A stretch of DNA of 51,308 bases from an uncultured Acetatifactor sp. GTDB lineage: Bacteria; Bacillota; Clostridia; Lachnospirales; Lachnospiraceae. How positions within the stretch are numbered: the first letter of the stretch is position 1; each line of letters starts with the position of its first letter. Positions 33,834 to 42,819 of this stretch are shown here, one piece after another. The notes below the pieces were generated by a model. The model was not told the origin of the DNA and ran no database searches. It saw only the letters and a program-made list of their open reading frames with translations. The position numbers and the translations under genes are program-made. The stretch lies in the NCBI GenBank assembly GCA_910586835.1, contig CAJUJU010000023.1, positions 1 through 51,308 on the forward strand, in the 5' to 3' direction.

Positions 33834-34175
33834 ATGAGACGAGGAGATGTATATTATGCGGATTTGAGACCGGTGGTTGGTTCGGAGCAAGGGGGCATCA
33901 GGCCGGTGCTGATTGTTCAGAACGATGTGGGAAACAAACACAGCCCTACGGTCATCTGTGCTGCGATCACCTCTAAGATGAATAAGGCGAAGCTGCCTAC
34001 CCACATCGAGCTGAGTGCTGCGCTGTATGATATGGATAAGGATTCCGTGGTGCTGCTGGAACAGCTCAGAACTGTGGATAAAAAGCGGCTGAAAAGCAAG
34101 GTGTGCCACCTGGACGGCGATATTATGCAGAAGGTAAACCGTGCGCTTAAGATCAGCCTGGAGCTGGATACATAG
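33834..34175 (+). CDS. mazF: MazF/NdoA family mRNA interferase without adjacent antitoxin
   Basis: A 113-residue toxin-family endoribonuclease. The start R-R-G-D-V-Y-Y-A-D-L, Arg23 in G-G-I-R-P-V-L-I and Thr46 in A-A-I-T-S-K correspond to catalytic residues of Bacillus NdoA. GGAGGG precedes the ATG. In Bacillus the antitoxin gene sits between alr and the toxin. Here only 57 bases separate alr from mazF and hold no reading frame, and nothing antitoxin-like follows. The MazE partner must be elsewhere, or the protein is tolerated or regulated in another way. Confidence 0.92.
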   Translation: MRRGDVYYADLRPVVGSEQGGIRPVLIVQNDVGNKHSPTVICAAITSKMNKAKLPTHIELSAALYDMDKDSVVLLEQLRTVDKKRLKSKVCHLDGDIMQKVNRALKISLELDT

Positions 34176-34194
34176 GATGCGGACGGCACAGTTC

Positions 34195-34223
34195 TTGACG
34201 AAAAGCAAATGAGATGCTATATT
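34195..34223 (+). promoter_or_regulatory. Promoter of the CorC/HlyC-type gene
   Basis: TTGACG (34195-34200), 17 bp, TATATT (34218-34223) with a TGC extended -10. Confidence 0.75.
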
Positions 34224-34289
34224 GTAGGAATAATACCGTACTTTTACCAGTATGCGGAAAATATTTGATTTGGAGGATAAAGATTTACT

Positions 34290-35663
34290 ATGGACGACAG
34301 TGGGCCTACTGCCAGTATACTTTTTTTTGCGGCGCTTTTGCTGATTGATCTGTTTTTTTACGGGTTCGGAGCTGCGCTTAACTCACTGAACGAAAAGGAA
34401 GTGGAGAGGAGGGCGGAGGAAAAAGACAGGAGAGCGATACGCCTGAAAAAGATAATCGGCAGCCCGACGGAGTATGTGAACACGGTGCAGATGATTACCA
34501 CATTGATTAATGTGATCATAGGCGCGGTACATCTGGGAATATTGCTTCACGCCATGGAGGGCGGGCTGGAGTTTCTGACAAGGCGGCAGCTGAAGCTGGA
34601 GGCGCTGCCGGCGGGGGTGATTCTTGCGTTATCGGCGGTGCTTTCCACTTTGCTGCTGTTGTACATAACGCTGACGCTGGGAGTGCTTCTGCCCAAAAAG
34701 ATCGCGGCCAGGATTCCCGAGAAATGGGCATTCTTCTGTATCACTCCGGTATATTTTGTGACAAAGCTGCTGCTTCCCTTCACGGGGCTTGTGACTGCCA
34801 CCACCAACGGAATTTTGAAGCTTTTCGGTATGAACGGGAAGGCGGACGAGATTGATGTGACAGAGGAAGAGATCATAAGTATGGTGAATGAGGGGCATGA
34901 GCAGGGGGTGATCCAGGCCAGCGAGGCGGAGATGATATCCAACATTTTTGAGATGGGCGAAAAGGAAGCGCAGGATATCATGACTCATCGCAACAATGTG
35001 GTGGCCATTGACGCGGACACATCCCTGAAGGATGCCATTGCCTTCATGCTGGAGGGAAAGAACAGTCGTTATCCCGTATATGAGGAGGATATAGACCACA
35101 TTGTGGGTATCTTGCATCTGAAGGATGCCATACGCTTTCATGGTTCCGGGGATAAACAGGAGATTTCGCTCCGGGAATTGGAGGGTCTGCTGCGGGAGCC
35201 TCATTTTGTGCCCCAGACCAAAAATATAGACGAGCTGTTTCATGAGATGCAGGCTGAAAAGCTCCAGATGGTGATCGTGGTGGATGAGTACGGGCAGACG
35301 GACGGTCTGGTGGCCATGGAGGACATTCTGGAAGAAATTGTTGGAAATATCATGGATGAGTATGACGTGGAGAGCGAATATATTGAGGAGAAGGGGAACG
35401 ACGAATATGTGATCGAAGGCAAGACGCCCCTGGAGGAACTGGAGGAGCGTTTTGACATTTCTTTTGCGGAGGAGGAATTTGATACGCTCAACGGTTTCCT
35501 GATCTCCAAAATGGATAAGATCCCGGAGCCGGACGAACAGTTTGACATGGATTATAAAGGATATAATTTCAAACTGCTTTCCGTGGAAGGCAAGATGATA
35601 CAGAGTGTGCTGGTGACGAAGCTTGCGCAGGAGCAGGAGCCGGACGAAAAAAACGAAGCTTGA
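34290..35663 (+). CDS. CNNM/CorC-HlyC family membrane protein with CBS pair
   Basis: A 457-residue protein. A DUF21 (CNNM) membrane domain with about four helices spans residues 8-175. A helical linker (T-E-E-E-I-I-S-M-V-N-E-G) is followed by two CBS domains (about 210-335, with M-T-H-R and Y-P-V-Y) and a C-terminal CorC_HlyC domain (about 355-440). Annotations such as 'hemolysin' are historical, and homologues act in Mg2+ or Co2+ efflux. GGAGG lies 13 bases before the ATG, rather far. It is expressed alone, with the next promoter at its very end. Confidence 0.9.
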   Translation: MDDSGPTASILFFAALLLIDLFFYGFGAALNSLNEKEVERRAEEKDRRAIRLKKIIGSPTEYVNTVQMITTLINVIIGAVHLGILLHAMEGGLEFLTRRQLKLEALPAGVILALSAVLSTLLLLYITLTLGVLLPKKIAARIPEKWAFFCITPVYFVTKLLLPFTGLVTATTNGILKLFGMNGKADEIDVTEEEIISMVNEGHEQGVIQASEAEMISNIFEMGEKEAQDIMTHRNNVVAIDADTSLKDAIAFMLEGKNSRYPVYEEDIDHIVGILHLKDAIRFHGSGDKQEISLRELEGLLREPHFVPQTKNIDELFHEMQAEKLQMVIVVDEYGQTDGLVAMEDILEEIVGNIMDEYDVESEYIEEKGNDEYVIEGKTPLEELEERFDISFAEEEFDTLNGFLISKMDKIPEPDEQFDMDYKGYNFKLLSVEGKMIQSVLVTKLAQEQEPDEKNEA

Positions 35664-35688
35664 AGAAACCATAAAAAAATGGTATGAT
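35660..35688 (+). promoter_or_regulatory. Promoter of the YebC-family gene
   Basis: TTGAAG (35660-35665), 17 bp, TATGAT (35683-35688). The -35 box overlaps the stop codon of the upstream gene. Confidence 0.7.
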
Positions 35689-35735
35689 GATAACTGTTTT
35701 TCAGAAGACAGAGCAGAAGAAAAAGGAGTAAAAAG

Positions 35736-36464
35736 ATGTCAGGACATTCAAAATTTGCAAACATTAAACATAAGAAGGAAAAGAATGATGCCGCTAAGGG
35801 CAAGATTTTTACCATTATCGGCAGAGAAATCGCCGTTGCCGTAAAGGAAGGGGGGCCGGATCCCTCCAACAATTTCAAGCTTGCTACGGTGATCGCCAAG
35901 GCAAAGGCCAACAATATGCCGAATGATACCATTGAGCGCGGGATTAAGAAAGCGGCCGGAGATGTGGGAAATGTGAATTATGAGTATGTCACCTATGAGG
36001 GTTACGGTCCCAACGGGATTGCGATTATCGTAGACGCGCTCACGGACAATAAAAACCGTACCGCCGCAAATGTGAGAAGTGCCTTTACAAAGGGGCAGGG
36101 AAACGTGGGGACACCCGGCTGCGTTTCGTTTATGTTTGACAAAAAAGGGCAGATTATCATAGATAAAGAGGAATGCGATCTGGAGCCGGATGACCTGATG
36201 ATGACTGCGCTGGATGCCGGAGCGGAGGATTTCGGGGAGGAAGAAGACAGCTATGAGATTCTGACCGACCCGGACAGCTTTGAGGAGGTGCGCAGCGCCC
36301 TGGAGAAAGCGGGCATCCCCATGCTCAGCGCAGAGGTGACGATGATACCTCAGAATTATGTGGTGCTCACGGATGAAACGGCATTGAAGAATCTGCAGAA
36401 AACACTGGATCTGCTGGAGGATGACGACGACGTTCAGGCAGTATATCACAACTGGGACGAGTAA
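35736..36464 (+). CDS. YebC/PmpR family regulatory protein
   Basis: A 242-residue three-domain protein. It begins S-G-H-S-K-F-A-N-I-K-H-K-K, contains the G-x-G-P-N-G-I-A-I-I-V-D block near 90, and ends with the acidic D-D-D-D-V-Q-A-V-Y-H-N. Members have been described as transcriptional regulators, and recently as ribosome-associated factors easing translation of proline stretches. Which role applies here is open. AAAGGAG precedes the ATG. Confidence 0.95.
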   Translation: MSGHSKFANIKHKKEKNDAAKGKIFTIIGREIAVAVKEGGPDPSNNFKLATVIAKAKANNMPNDTIERGIKKAAGDVGNVNYEYVTYEGYGPNGIAIIVDALTDNKNRTAANVRSAFTKGQGNVGTPGCVSFMFDKKGQIIIDKEECDLEPDDLMMTALDAGAEDFGEEEDSYEILTDPDSFEEVRSALEKAGIPMLSAEVTMIPQNYVVLTDETALKNLQKTLDLLEDDDDVQAVYHNWDE

Positions 36465-36555
36465 CCGGAATGATGCAGGGGTGTACAGGCATGGATGGAG
36501 CGTGAGGGAGCACAGGACTGTTTCCCGGAGCGCAGATTGGAACGGGTGAGATTTG

Positions 36556-37524
36556 ATGGATAAGCTGGGGATCGTGGTACCCTGTTATAATGAAGAAGAG
36601 GTGTTAAAGATCGCATCGGAGGCCCTTCGGGGGGTGCTGGACGATCTGATCGGCAAGGGGAAGATTGCCCGGGACAGTTTTATACTCTTTGTCAACGACG
36701 GAAGCAGAGACAGAACCTGGGAACTGATTGAAGAGGAACATGCAGCGTATCCGGCCCGTGTTTTGGGTGTGAAGCTGGCCGGCAATGTGGGACATCAGTT
36801 TGCCCTGACAGCGGGACTGATTACGGCGAAGGATATGTGTGACGTGACAGTTTCCATTGATGCGGATCTGCAGGATGATGTGGCGGTCATTGAGGAGATG
36901 ATAGACAAGTTTCACGGCGGCTGTGATGTGGTCTATGGTGTGCGGAAGGAGCGGAAGACGGATACCTTTTTCAAACGCACCACAGCGCAGGCATTTTATA
37001 AGATCATGCATCTGATGGGAGTGAAAACAGTCTATAACCATGCGGATTTCCGGCTGATGTCAAAGCGGGCGGTGGAGGAATTTTCCAAATACAGGGAGAC
37101 CAACCTGTTTTTGCGGGGAATGATGCCCCTGCTGGGATATCAGACGGACAGTGTCTACTATGACCGTAAGGAGCGCGTGGCGGGAGAGTCAAAGTATCCG
37201 CTGAAAAAAATGCTGGCTCTGGCATTCAACGGGATTTCCTCTTTCAGTGTAAAGCCCATCAGCCTGATTATGGGAATGGGACTGTTCATTGTGGCAGCAT
37301 CCTTTCTGGCCCTGATCTATGCGCTGATCTCATTCTGCACGGGACATGTGGTGCCTGGCTGGACTTCCCTGATCCTGTCTATCTGGTTTTTGGGCGGTCT
37401 GCAGCTTCTGGCCATCGGTATGGTGGGACTGTATATCGGAAAAATATATATTGAGGTAAAGCAGCGGCCCAGATATAACATTGAAAAGGTGCTGACAGCA
37501 GAAGAAAAACAGGAAAACGTATGA
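36556..37524 (+). CDS. GT2 glycosyltransferase (DPM1/GtrB-like)
   Basis: A 322-residue membrane-anchored transferase. The N-terminal GT-A fold has V-V-P-C-Y-N-E-E near residue 8, V-N-D-G-S-R-D and the D-A-D-L-Q-D-D donor site near 98. Two C-terminal membrane helices (about 235-258 and 272-298) place it in the polyprenyl-phosphate sugar transferase group, which charges undecaprenyl phosphate with glucose or similar for later transfer outside. The ATG at 36556 is taken over the TTG one codon before. It overlaps the next gene by four bases (ATGA), implying a functional pair. Confidence 0.9.
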   Translation: MDKLGIVVPCYNEEEVLKIASEALRGVLDDLIGKGKIARDSFILFVNDGSRDRTWELIEEEHAAYPARVLGVKLAGNVGHQFALTAGLITAKDMCDVTVSIDADLQDDVAVIEEMIDKFHGGCDVVYGVRKERKTDTFFKRTTAQAFYKIMHLMGVKTVYNHADFRLMSKRAVEEFSKYRETNLFLRGMMPLLGYQTDSVYYDRKERVAGESKYPLKKMLALAFNGISSFSVKPISLIMGMGLFIVAASFLALIYALISFCTGHVVPGWTSLILSIWFLGGLQLLAIGMVGLYIGKIYIEVKQRPRYNIEKVLTAEEKQENV

Positions 37525-38960
37525 CTTGGAAGAAGAATCTATTCAGCTATTTTGTCTGGTTTGTATATGCACTTGCGGTTGGGCTGGGAATGGCGTGTGT
37601 GGGAAGTGTGGTCTGTGATTATGCAGACATTCCTTTTTATGTGGGAATTGCTCTCGGCATTGTCTGGGTCTTTCTGGTCGGAGGCGCAGTTTTTTTGCTG
37701 CACCGCCGAAGGGCATCCGGAGGGAGAACGCAGAGGGAGTCGGCAATGGGAACGGTTGCAGAGGCGGCAATCGTTGTGATTGTGCTGGCGGCAGGACTTG
37801 TCCTGCGGGTGTACGGAATCGACGGAGCAGGAGAGAAGGCGGCTTATTTTCAGGCGGCGTCAGTGATGTCCGGGCAGGAGATTCCTCAGGTGGTGCAGGG
37901 ATCGGTATATTTCTATCTGCAGCTGCTCCATGTTGTATTTTATTTTTTGGGCAACAAGCTGATGGCGGGAGTGTGGCTTCAGATTCTGCTGCAGTTTACG
38001 GCGGTTCTCCTGTTGTATTTTGCGGTGAGATGTTTTGCCGGCAGAGCAGGAAGCATGATTTTTCTGTGCTTTTGTATGTTTTCTTCCTTCATGGTGGATG
38101 AGGCGCTGAATCTTTCCCCGGAAATGTTGTATCTGGTCATCTGGTCCGGGGTTTTACTGTGGTTGGTAACGGCCACAGGCAGAAGATTTCGGGTGCCGGA
38201 GTATTTTTTTACAGGGTTGCTGGTAGCGGTTCCGTGTTATCTGGATGTGGCGGGAGCCTTTCTTTTCTTTGCGGCAGCCTCAGTGCTGTTTTGCAGAAGG
38301 GATGAGGAGGAACAGAGAGGGAGGATGGTACAGGCCGGTTTTCTGTGCGTGCTGGGATTTCTCCTTGGTTTTATAGCCTGTGTACTGGCAGATGCGGTCT
38401 GCAGCGGAAAAACCTTTGTGGGGGTACTGGGGGCGTGGATGACATTGTACCGGCCGGAGCGCTTTTCCATTCCGCTGGCCACAGGGGAAGCACAGTTTCC
38501 GGCGGAGTTCATACTCTTGCTGGGGCTTCTGGTGTTCGGTGTCTTCGGGTTCTGGCGGGATCGGGAGAACGACCGTATGAAGGGTTGGGTGGCTGGTCTG
38601 TGCGCCATGGCGCTGCTGAGTTGCTTTGGCTGTTTTACGGCGCTGATGCCGGTGGGAGTCTATCTGTTTTTGCTGATGCTTGCCTTGGCGGCATTGGGGG
38701 TGGACGAGTGTTTTCGCAGGATAGAGCCTGTCCGTGAGGAGGATGCCGAGCCCGAGGAGCAGGGGACGGAGGAGTTGGTATTTGTCCGTCTGCCGGAAGT
38801 GCCCCGCAGGCGGGAACCGCCTCCCGCGCCGGGTATGATTGAGAATCCTCTGCCACTTCCCAAAAGGCATGTCAGCCGTGTTCTGGATTATGACATCAAA
38901 AGCGTGGACAGCAGCGTCTATGATTTGGAAACGGACGATAACGATGACTTTGATCTTTAA
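37521..38960 (+). CDS. Polytopic membrane protein, partner of the GT2 enzyme
   Basis: A 479-residue protein with about ten membrane helices between residues 8 and 395, then a long hydrophilic, acidic and proline-rich tail ending D-D-N-D-D-F-D-L. It resembles GT-C/GT39-type integral membrane glycosyltransferases in size and helix layout. The early loop G-L-V-L-R-V-Y-G-I-D may match the motif-bearing first extracellular loop, but the typical D-E pair is not obvious. The ATGA overlap with the GT2 gene suggests it uses the lipid-linked sugar made there. Function is inferred from context only. Confidence 0.8.
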   Translation: MTWKKNLFSYFVWFVYALAVGLGMACVGSVVCDYADIPFYVGIALGIVWVFLVGGAVFLLHRRRASGGRTQRESAMGTVAEAAIVVIVLAAGLVLRVYGIDGAGEKAAYFQAASVMSGQEIPQVVQGSVYFYLQLLHVVFYFLGNKLMAGVWLQILLQFTAVLLLYFAVRCFAGRAGSMIFLCFCMFSSFMVDEALNLSPEMLYLVIWSGVLLWLVTATGRRFRVPEYFFTGLLVAVPCYLDVAGAFLFFAAASVLFCRRDEEEQRGRMVQAGFLCVLGFLLGFIACVLADAVCSGKTFVGVLGAWMTLYRPERFSIPLATGEAQFPAEFILLLGLLVFGVFGFWRDRENDRMKGWVAGLCAMALLSCFGCFTALMPVGVYLFLLMLALAALGVDECFRRIEPVREEDAEPEEQGTEELVFVRLPEVPRRREPPPAPGMIENPLPLPKRHVSRVLDYDIKSVDSSVYDLETDDNDDFDL

Positions 38961-39006
38961 TACTTTGTTGTAGAGGAATTTTTTTGCCGAATATGGAAAT
39001 CCTATC

Positions 39007-39040
39007 AGGGAGCCCTTGCATCATGCAGGGCTCCCTTTTT
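39007..39040 (+). terminator. Terminator after the glycosyltransferase pair
   Basis: Stem AGGGAGCCC / GGGCTCCCT (39007-39015 with 39028-39036), with further TGC/GCA pairing in the loop, then TTTTT. Confidence 0.88.
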
Positions 39041-39102
39041 CGGCGGGCGATTTGGCGTCGGGTAAAATTTATCTTTTGGAAAGGATCAGAGGGTGGCAGG
39101 AA

Positions 39103-39798
39103 ATGTCGGAAGAAAAAAAGGAAAAGAAGACGGAGAAGGAACAGCACCGGGATGAGCGGATCGAGCAGACAGGGCAGGTTACGCTGGATGAAAATGCCCA
39201 GCTGGAGAATATACATCTGATATCCATTATCGGTGAGATAGAGGGGCATGACAATCTGAACAGCAATTCTAAGACTACGAAGTATGAGCACATTCTCCCG
39301 AGTCTTGCTGCCATAGAGGACAGCAGCGATATACAGGGAGTGCTTGTGCTGCTGAATACGATGGGGGGCGATGTGGAGGCGGGGCTTGCCATCGCTGAGA
39401 TGATCGCTTCTCTGAGCAAACCCACCGTTTCCCTTGTGCTGGGCGGGAGCCATTCCATCGGGGTGCCGATTGCGGTGAGTACCGATTATTCTTTTATCGT
39501 GCCCACAGGGACCATGGTGATTCATCCGGTGCGGATGAACGGAACGGTGATCGGTGTTGCACAGACCTTTGAATATTTCAAGCTGATCCAGGACAGGATT
39601 ACAGGATTTGTGTGCAGCCACTGTGGAATTGATAAGGATAAGCTGGAGCAGCTTATGACGGAGACGGGAATTCTCACAAAGGATGTGGGAACCATACTTG
39701 TGGGTGAGGAGGCGGTCAACCACGGGATTATAAATGAGGTTGGGGGAATTGACCGGGCCATACAGAAGCTGCATGACATGATCAAGGAGACGGAATAA
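39103..39798 (+). CDS. tepA: ClpP-like serine protease TepA
   Basis: A 231-residue S14-type peptidase of the TepA (translocation-enhancing protein) family. The ATG at 39103 begins a charged Lys/Glu-rich N-terminus (about 1-28), and the ClpP fold follows. The nucleophile Ser lies in L-G-G-S-H-S-I-G-V-P near 128, and the catalytic His in M-V-I-H-P-V near 146. The order tepA then ftsK/spoIIIE is conserved with Bacillus. In Bacillus the protein was linked to preprotein translocation and to spore protein turnover. Confidence 0.9.
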   Translation: MSEEKKEKKTEKEQHRDERIEQTGQVTLDENAQLENIHLISIIGEIEGHDNLNSNSKTTKYEHILPSLAAIEDSSDIQGVLVLLNTMGGDVEAGLAIAEMIASLSKPTVSLVLGGSHSIGVPIAVSTDYSFIVPTGTMVIHPVRMNGTVIGVAQTFEYFKLIQDRITGFVCSHCGIDKDKLEQLMTETGILTKDVGTILVGEEAVNHGIINEVGGIDRAIQKLHDMIKETE

Positions 39799-39837
39799 CC
39801 TTATTTGCCGGCAAAGTGCTGCCGGTTCACTTTTATG

Positions 39838-39866
39838 GTGACAAGCCGCCTTAAAAATGTTATACT
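39838..39866 (+). promoter_or_regulatory. Promoter of ftsK
   Basis: GTGACA (39838-39843), 17 bp, TATACT (39861-39866). Just upstream, CCGGCA/TGCCGG (39808-39825) followed by TTCACTTTT could be a weak terminator for tepA. Confidence 0.6.
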
Positions 39867-39908
39867 TTTCTCAGTGTGATTATATTTTGACAGGAGAGGT
39901 ATGATGAC

Positions 39909-42803
39909 ATGGCAGGCACTACCGGCAGAAGAACATCAGCTTCAGGGAACAAAAAGGGAAGAACAGGCTCTTCAAAGGGAAAGGGAGCAAAGAAGACGGA
40001 AAATCTCCGGACGGCGGAGGACGGCGCGCTGTTTCATGAGATAGAGTTGATTGCGCTGTTTGCGGCAATGGTACTTCTTTTCTGCTGCAATTTTGGAATA
40101 ATCGGACCGGTGGGAGACGCTGTCAGCGGCTTCCTGTTCGGCGTGTTCGGGTTTATGGCGTATGTCGTGCCCATATTGCTGTTTATGGCAGCTGCCTTCT
40201 GGTTTGCAAACGAGGGAAATTCCACTGCGGTGAGGAAACTGGTGGCAGGTATTGTTCTCTTTTTCATGCTTGGAATAGTCTGTGATCTGTTTGCCAAGAA
40301 TGCTGCGGCCATGGAGAAATACAGCATTGCGACGCTCTATGAGAGCTGCCGTATCACAAAAGGCGGCGGCGGAGTCGTCTCGGGCAGCATCAGTTATATG
40401 CTGCAGCACTTTCTGGAGACCATCGGCACGGTGCTGGTGGTGATTCTGTGCTCTGTGGTAAGTCTGATCCTGTTGACGGAAAAATCTTTGCTTGCAAGTG
40501 TGAAGAGCGGGGGAAGCCGTATGCGGGAGCTGTCCCGGGAGGATGCTGAGCGCCGCAGGGAAAACGCCCGCATCAGGCAGATGGAGCAGGAGGAGCATCG
40601 CAGCCGAAGGGAAGAAGAACGGGCCAGAAGAGAAGAAGAGCGTGTCAGAAGAGAAGAGGAGCGCAGGCTCAGGGCGGAGGAAAAGGAGAATGAAAGGATT
40701 CTCCGTATGGAGAAAAAGGTGTCCGGTGTGATGCTGGATACTGCGCTGACCAGGCCGGAGGAACCGAGACACCGGGATGATATTCATGAAATCATTTTTT
40801 CGGAGGAGGAAGCGGAAGACGAATTTGGTTCCGGGGAAGAACCGCCGGTTTCTGAAACTGTTCCGGCGGGATTTGACTTTGAGAAGGTGAGAATCCGGAG
40901 CGTGCATCAGGTGATGCCCAACGATATGGCGGAGGATGCGGGGCAGGAGATGGCCGAAGGGAGCTTCTGGGATCAGGAACTGTCAGAAGCGGATACACAG
41001 GGCTTTTATGAGCAAAACAGATCGGGAGATGCCGTGCAGGACTTCTGGGAGCAGAATGCGCCGGAGAGCGCAGGCCCGGAATCTTGGGAGCAGGATGCGC
41101 AGGAAGTCGGTTTGCAGGAGTCCCTGGTCAGGGAGAACCGGCAGCAGGACATATTTGGTTCCGGAACGGGAGCTTTGGACGGAAGACCGGATATCCGTAT
41201 ACATAAAGAAGGGACATTGGAGCCGGATGCAGGGGAGCGCCGGAATACAGATTCCATGCAGGAGAGGTCCCGCGCGGCTGCGTCGGTTTCGGAGGTGCAG
41301 GCAGCAGTCGGGAAGGCAGTGGAAAACGTGCCGAAGAAGTATATGTTTCCGCCCATTTCCTGTCTGCAAAAGGGTGCGCCGATTACGGGAGATACCACGA
41401 AGGAACTGAAGGAGACGGCCATTCACTTGCAGAAGACCTTGAGTACTTTCGGCGTAAAGGTTACAATCACGGATATCAGCCAGGGACCCAGTGTCACCAG
41501 GTACGAGCTGCAGCCGGAGCAGGGAGTGAAGGTATCAAAGATTGTCGGGCTGTCAGATGATATTAAATTGAATCTGGCGGCTACGGATATCAGAATAGAA
41601 GCTCCGATTCCGGGTAAGGCAGCTATCGGTATTGAGGTGCCCAACAAGGAGAATATGACAGTAGCGCTTCGGGATCTGCTGGAGAGCAGTCAGTTCAAGG
41701 ACTTTTCGTCCAATCTTGCCTTTGCCGTGGGAAAGGATATCGGCGGACAGGTGGTGGTTACGGATATCGCAAAGATGCCTCATATGCTGATTGCAGGTTC
41801 CACAGGCTCCGGTAAGTCCGTATGTATCAATACCATCATCATGAGTATTCTTTACAAGGCTCATCCGGATGATGTGAAGCTGATTATGGTGGATCCGAAG
41901 GTGGTGGAGCTCAGTGTATACAACGGCATTCCGCACCTTTTGATTCCCGTGGTGACAGATCCGAAGAAGGCTTCCGCCGCGCTGCACTGGGGTGTGTCGG
42001 AGATGGAGGATCGGTATCGTAAATTTGCGGATTACAATGTGAGAGATCTGAAGGGGTATAACAAAAAGGTGGAAGCCCTCAGGGAGAGCGGTGCGGAGGA
42101 TGCTCCGGCGAATCTGCCTCAGATTGTAATTATCGTGGACGAGCTGGCGGATTTGATGATGGTCTGCCCGGGGGAGGTGGAGGAGTCCATCTGTCGGCTG
42201 GCCCAGTTGGCAAGAGCGGCAGGCATTCATCTGATTATTGCCACCCAGCGGCCCAGTGTGGATGTGATCACCGGACTGATCAAGGCAAACATGCCCAGCC
42301 GTGTGGCGTTTGCGGTTTCCAGCGGTGTGGATTCCCGGACGATCCTGGATATGAACGGTGCGGAAAAGCTGTTGGGAAAGGGAGATATGCTGTTTTATCC
42401 CCAAGGATATTCCAAGCCGGCCCGCATTCAGGGAGCCTTTGTGTCCGACAGGGAGGTGTCGGATGTGGTGGATTTCCTGAAAAATCAGGCGTTGGGTAAT
42501 GTGTATGCCGAGGAGATCGAGGAGAAGATCAAGAGCATGGGAAGCGGCGCCGGCATTACCGGAGACGGCTCGGGAGCACAGCTGGACGAGCTGTTTGAAA
42601 AGGCCGGACGGTTTATCATCGAAAAGGACAAGGCTTCTATCGGTATGCTGCAGCGCGTGCTGAAAATCGGTTTCAACCGCGCGGCAAGAATTATGGATCA
42701 GCTCTGTGAATACGGTGTAGTGGGGGAGGAAGAAGGAACAAAGCCCCGGAAGATTCTGATGAGTCCTGAGCAGTTTGAACAGCTCATGGAGGAGGTCGTT
42801 TAG
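39909..42803 (+). CDS. ftsK: FtsK/SpoIIIE family DNA translocase
   Basis: A 964-residue septal DNA pump that moves chromosome ends through the division or sporulation septum. An N-terminal membrane domain with four helices covers about 45-190. A very charged linker follows (E-E-E-R-A-R-R-E-E-E-R-V-R-R type repeats at about 215-265, then an acidic Gln-rich part up to about 455). The alpha domain is next, and the RecA-like motor has Walker A G-S-T-G-S-G-K-S near 630 and Walker B I-I-V-D-E-L-A-D near 740. The C-terminal gamma winged helix (about 895-960) reads KOPS/SRS-type signals. Starts at ATG 39909 after GGAGAGG. Confidence 0.95.
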   Translation: MAGTTGRRTSASGNKKGRTGSSKGKGAKKTENLRTAEDGALFHEIELIALFAAMVLLFCCNFGIIGPVGDAVSGFLFGVFGFMAYVVPILLFMAAAFWFANEGNSTAVRKLVAGIVLFFMLGIVCDLFAKNAAAMEKYSIATLYESCRITKGGGGVVSGSISYMLQHFLETIGTVLVVILCSVVSLILLTEKSLLASVKSGGSRMRELSREDAERRRENARIRQMEQEEHRSRREEERARREEERVRREEERRLRAEEKENERILRMEKKVSGVMLDTALTRPEEPRHRDDIHEIIFSEEEAEDEFGSGEEPPVSETVPAGFDFEKVRIRSVHQVMPNDMAEDAGQEMAEGSFWDQELSEADTQGFYEQNRSGDAVQDFWEQNAPESAGPESWEQDAQEVGLQESLVRENRQQDIFGSGTGALDGRPDIRIHKEGTLEPDAGERRNTDSMQERSRAAASVSEVQAAVGKAVENVPKKYMFPPISCLQKGAPITGDTTKELKETAIHLQKTLSTFGVKVTITDISQGPSVTRYELQPEQGVKVSKIVGLSDDIKLNLAATDIRIEAPIPGKAAIGIEVPNKENMTVALRDLLESSQFKDFSSNLAFAVGKDIGGQVVVTDIAKMPHMLIAGSTGSGKSVCINTIIMSILYKAHPDDVKLIMVDPKVVELSVYNGIPHLLIPVVTDPKKASAALHWGVSEMEDRYRKFADYNVRDLKGYNKKVEALRESGAEDAPANLPQIVIIVDELADLMMVCPGEVEESICRLAQLARAAGIHLIIATQRPSVDVITGLIKANMPSRVAFAVSSGVDSRTILDMNGAEKLLGKGDMLFYPQGYSKPARIQGAFVSDREVSDVVDFLKNQALGNVYAEEIEEKIKSMGSGAGITGDGSGAQLDELFEKAGRFIIEKDKASIGMLQRVLKIGFNRAARIMDQLCEYGVVGEEEGTKPRKILMSPEQFEQLMEEVV

Positions 42804-42819
42804 AGAAAGGAAAAAGGAC

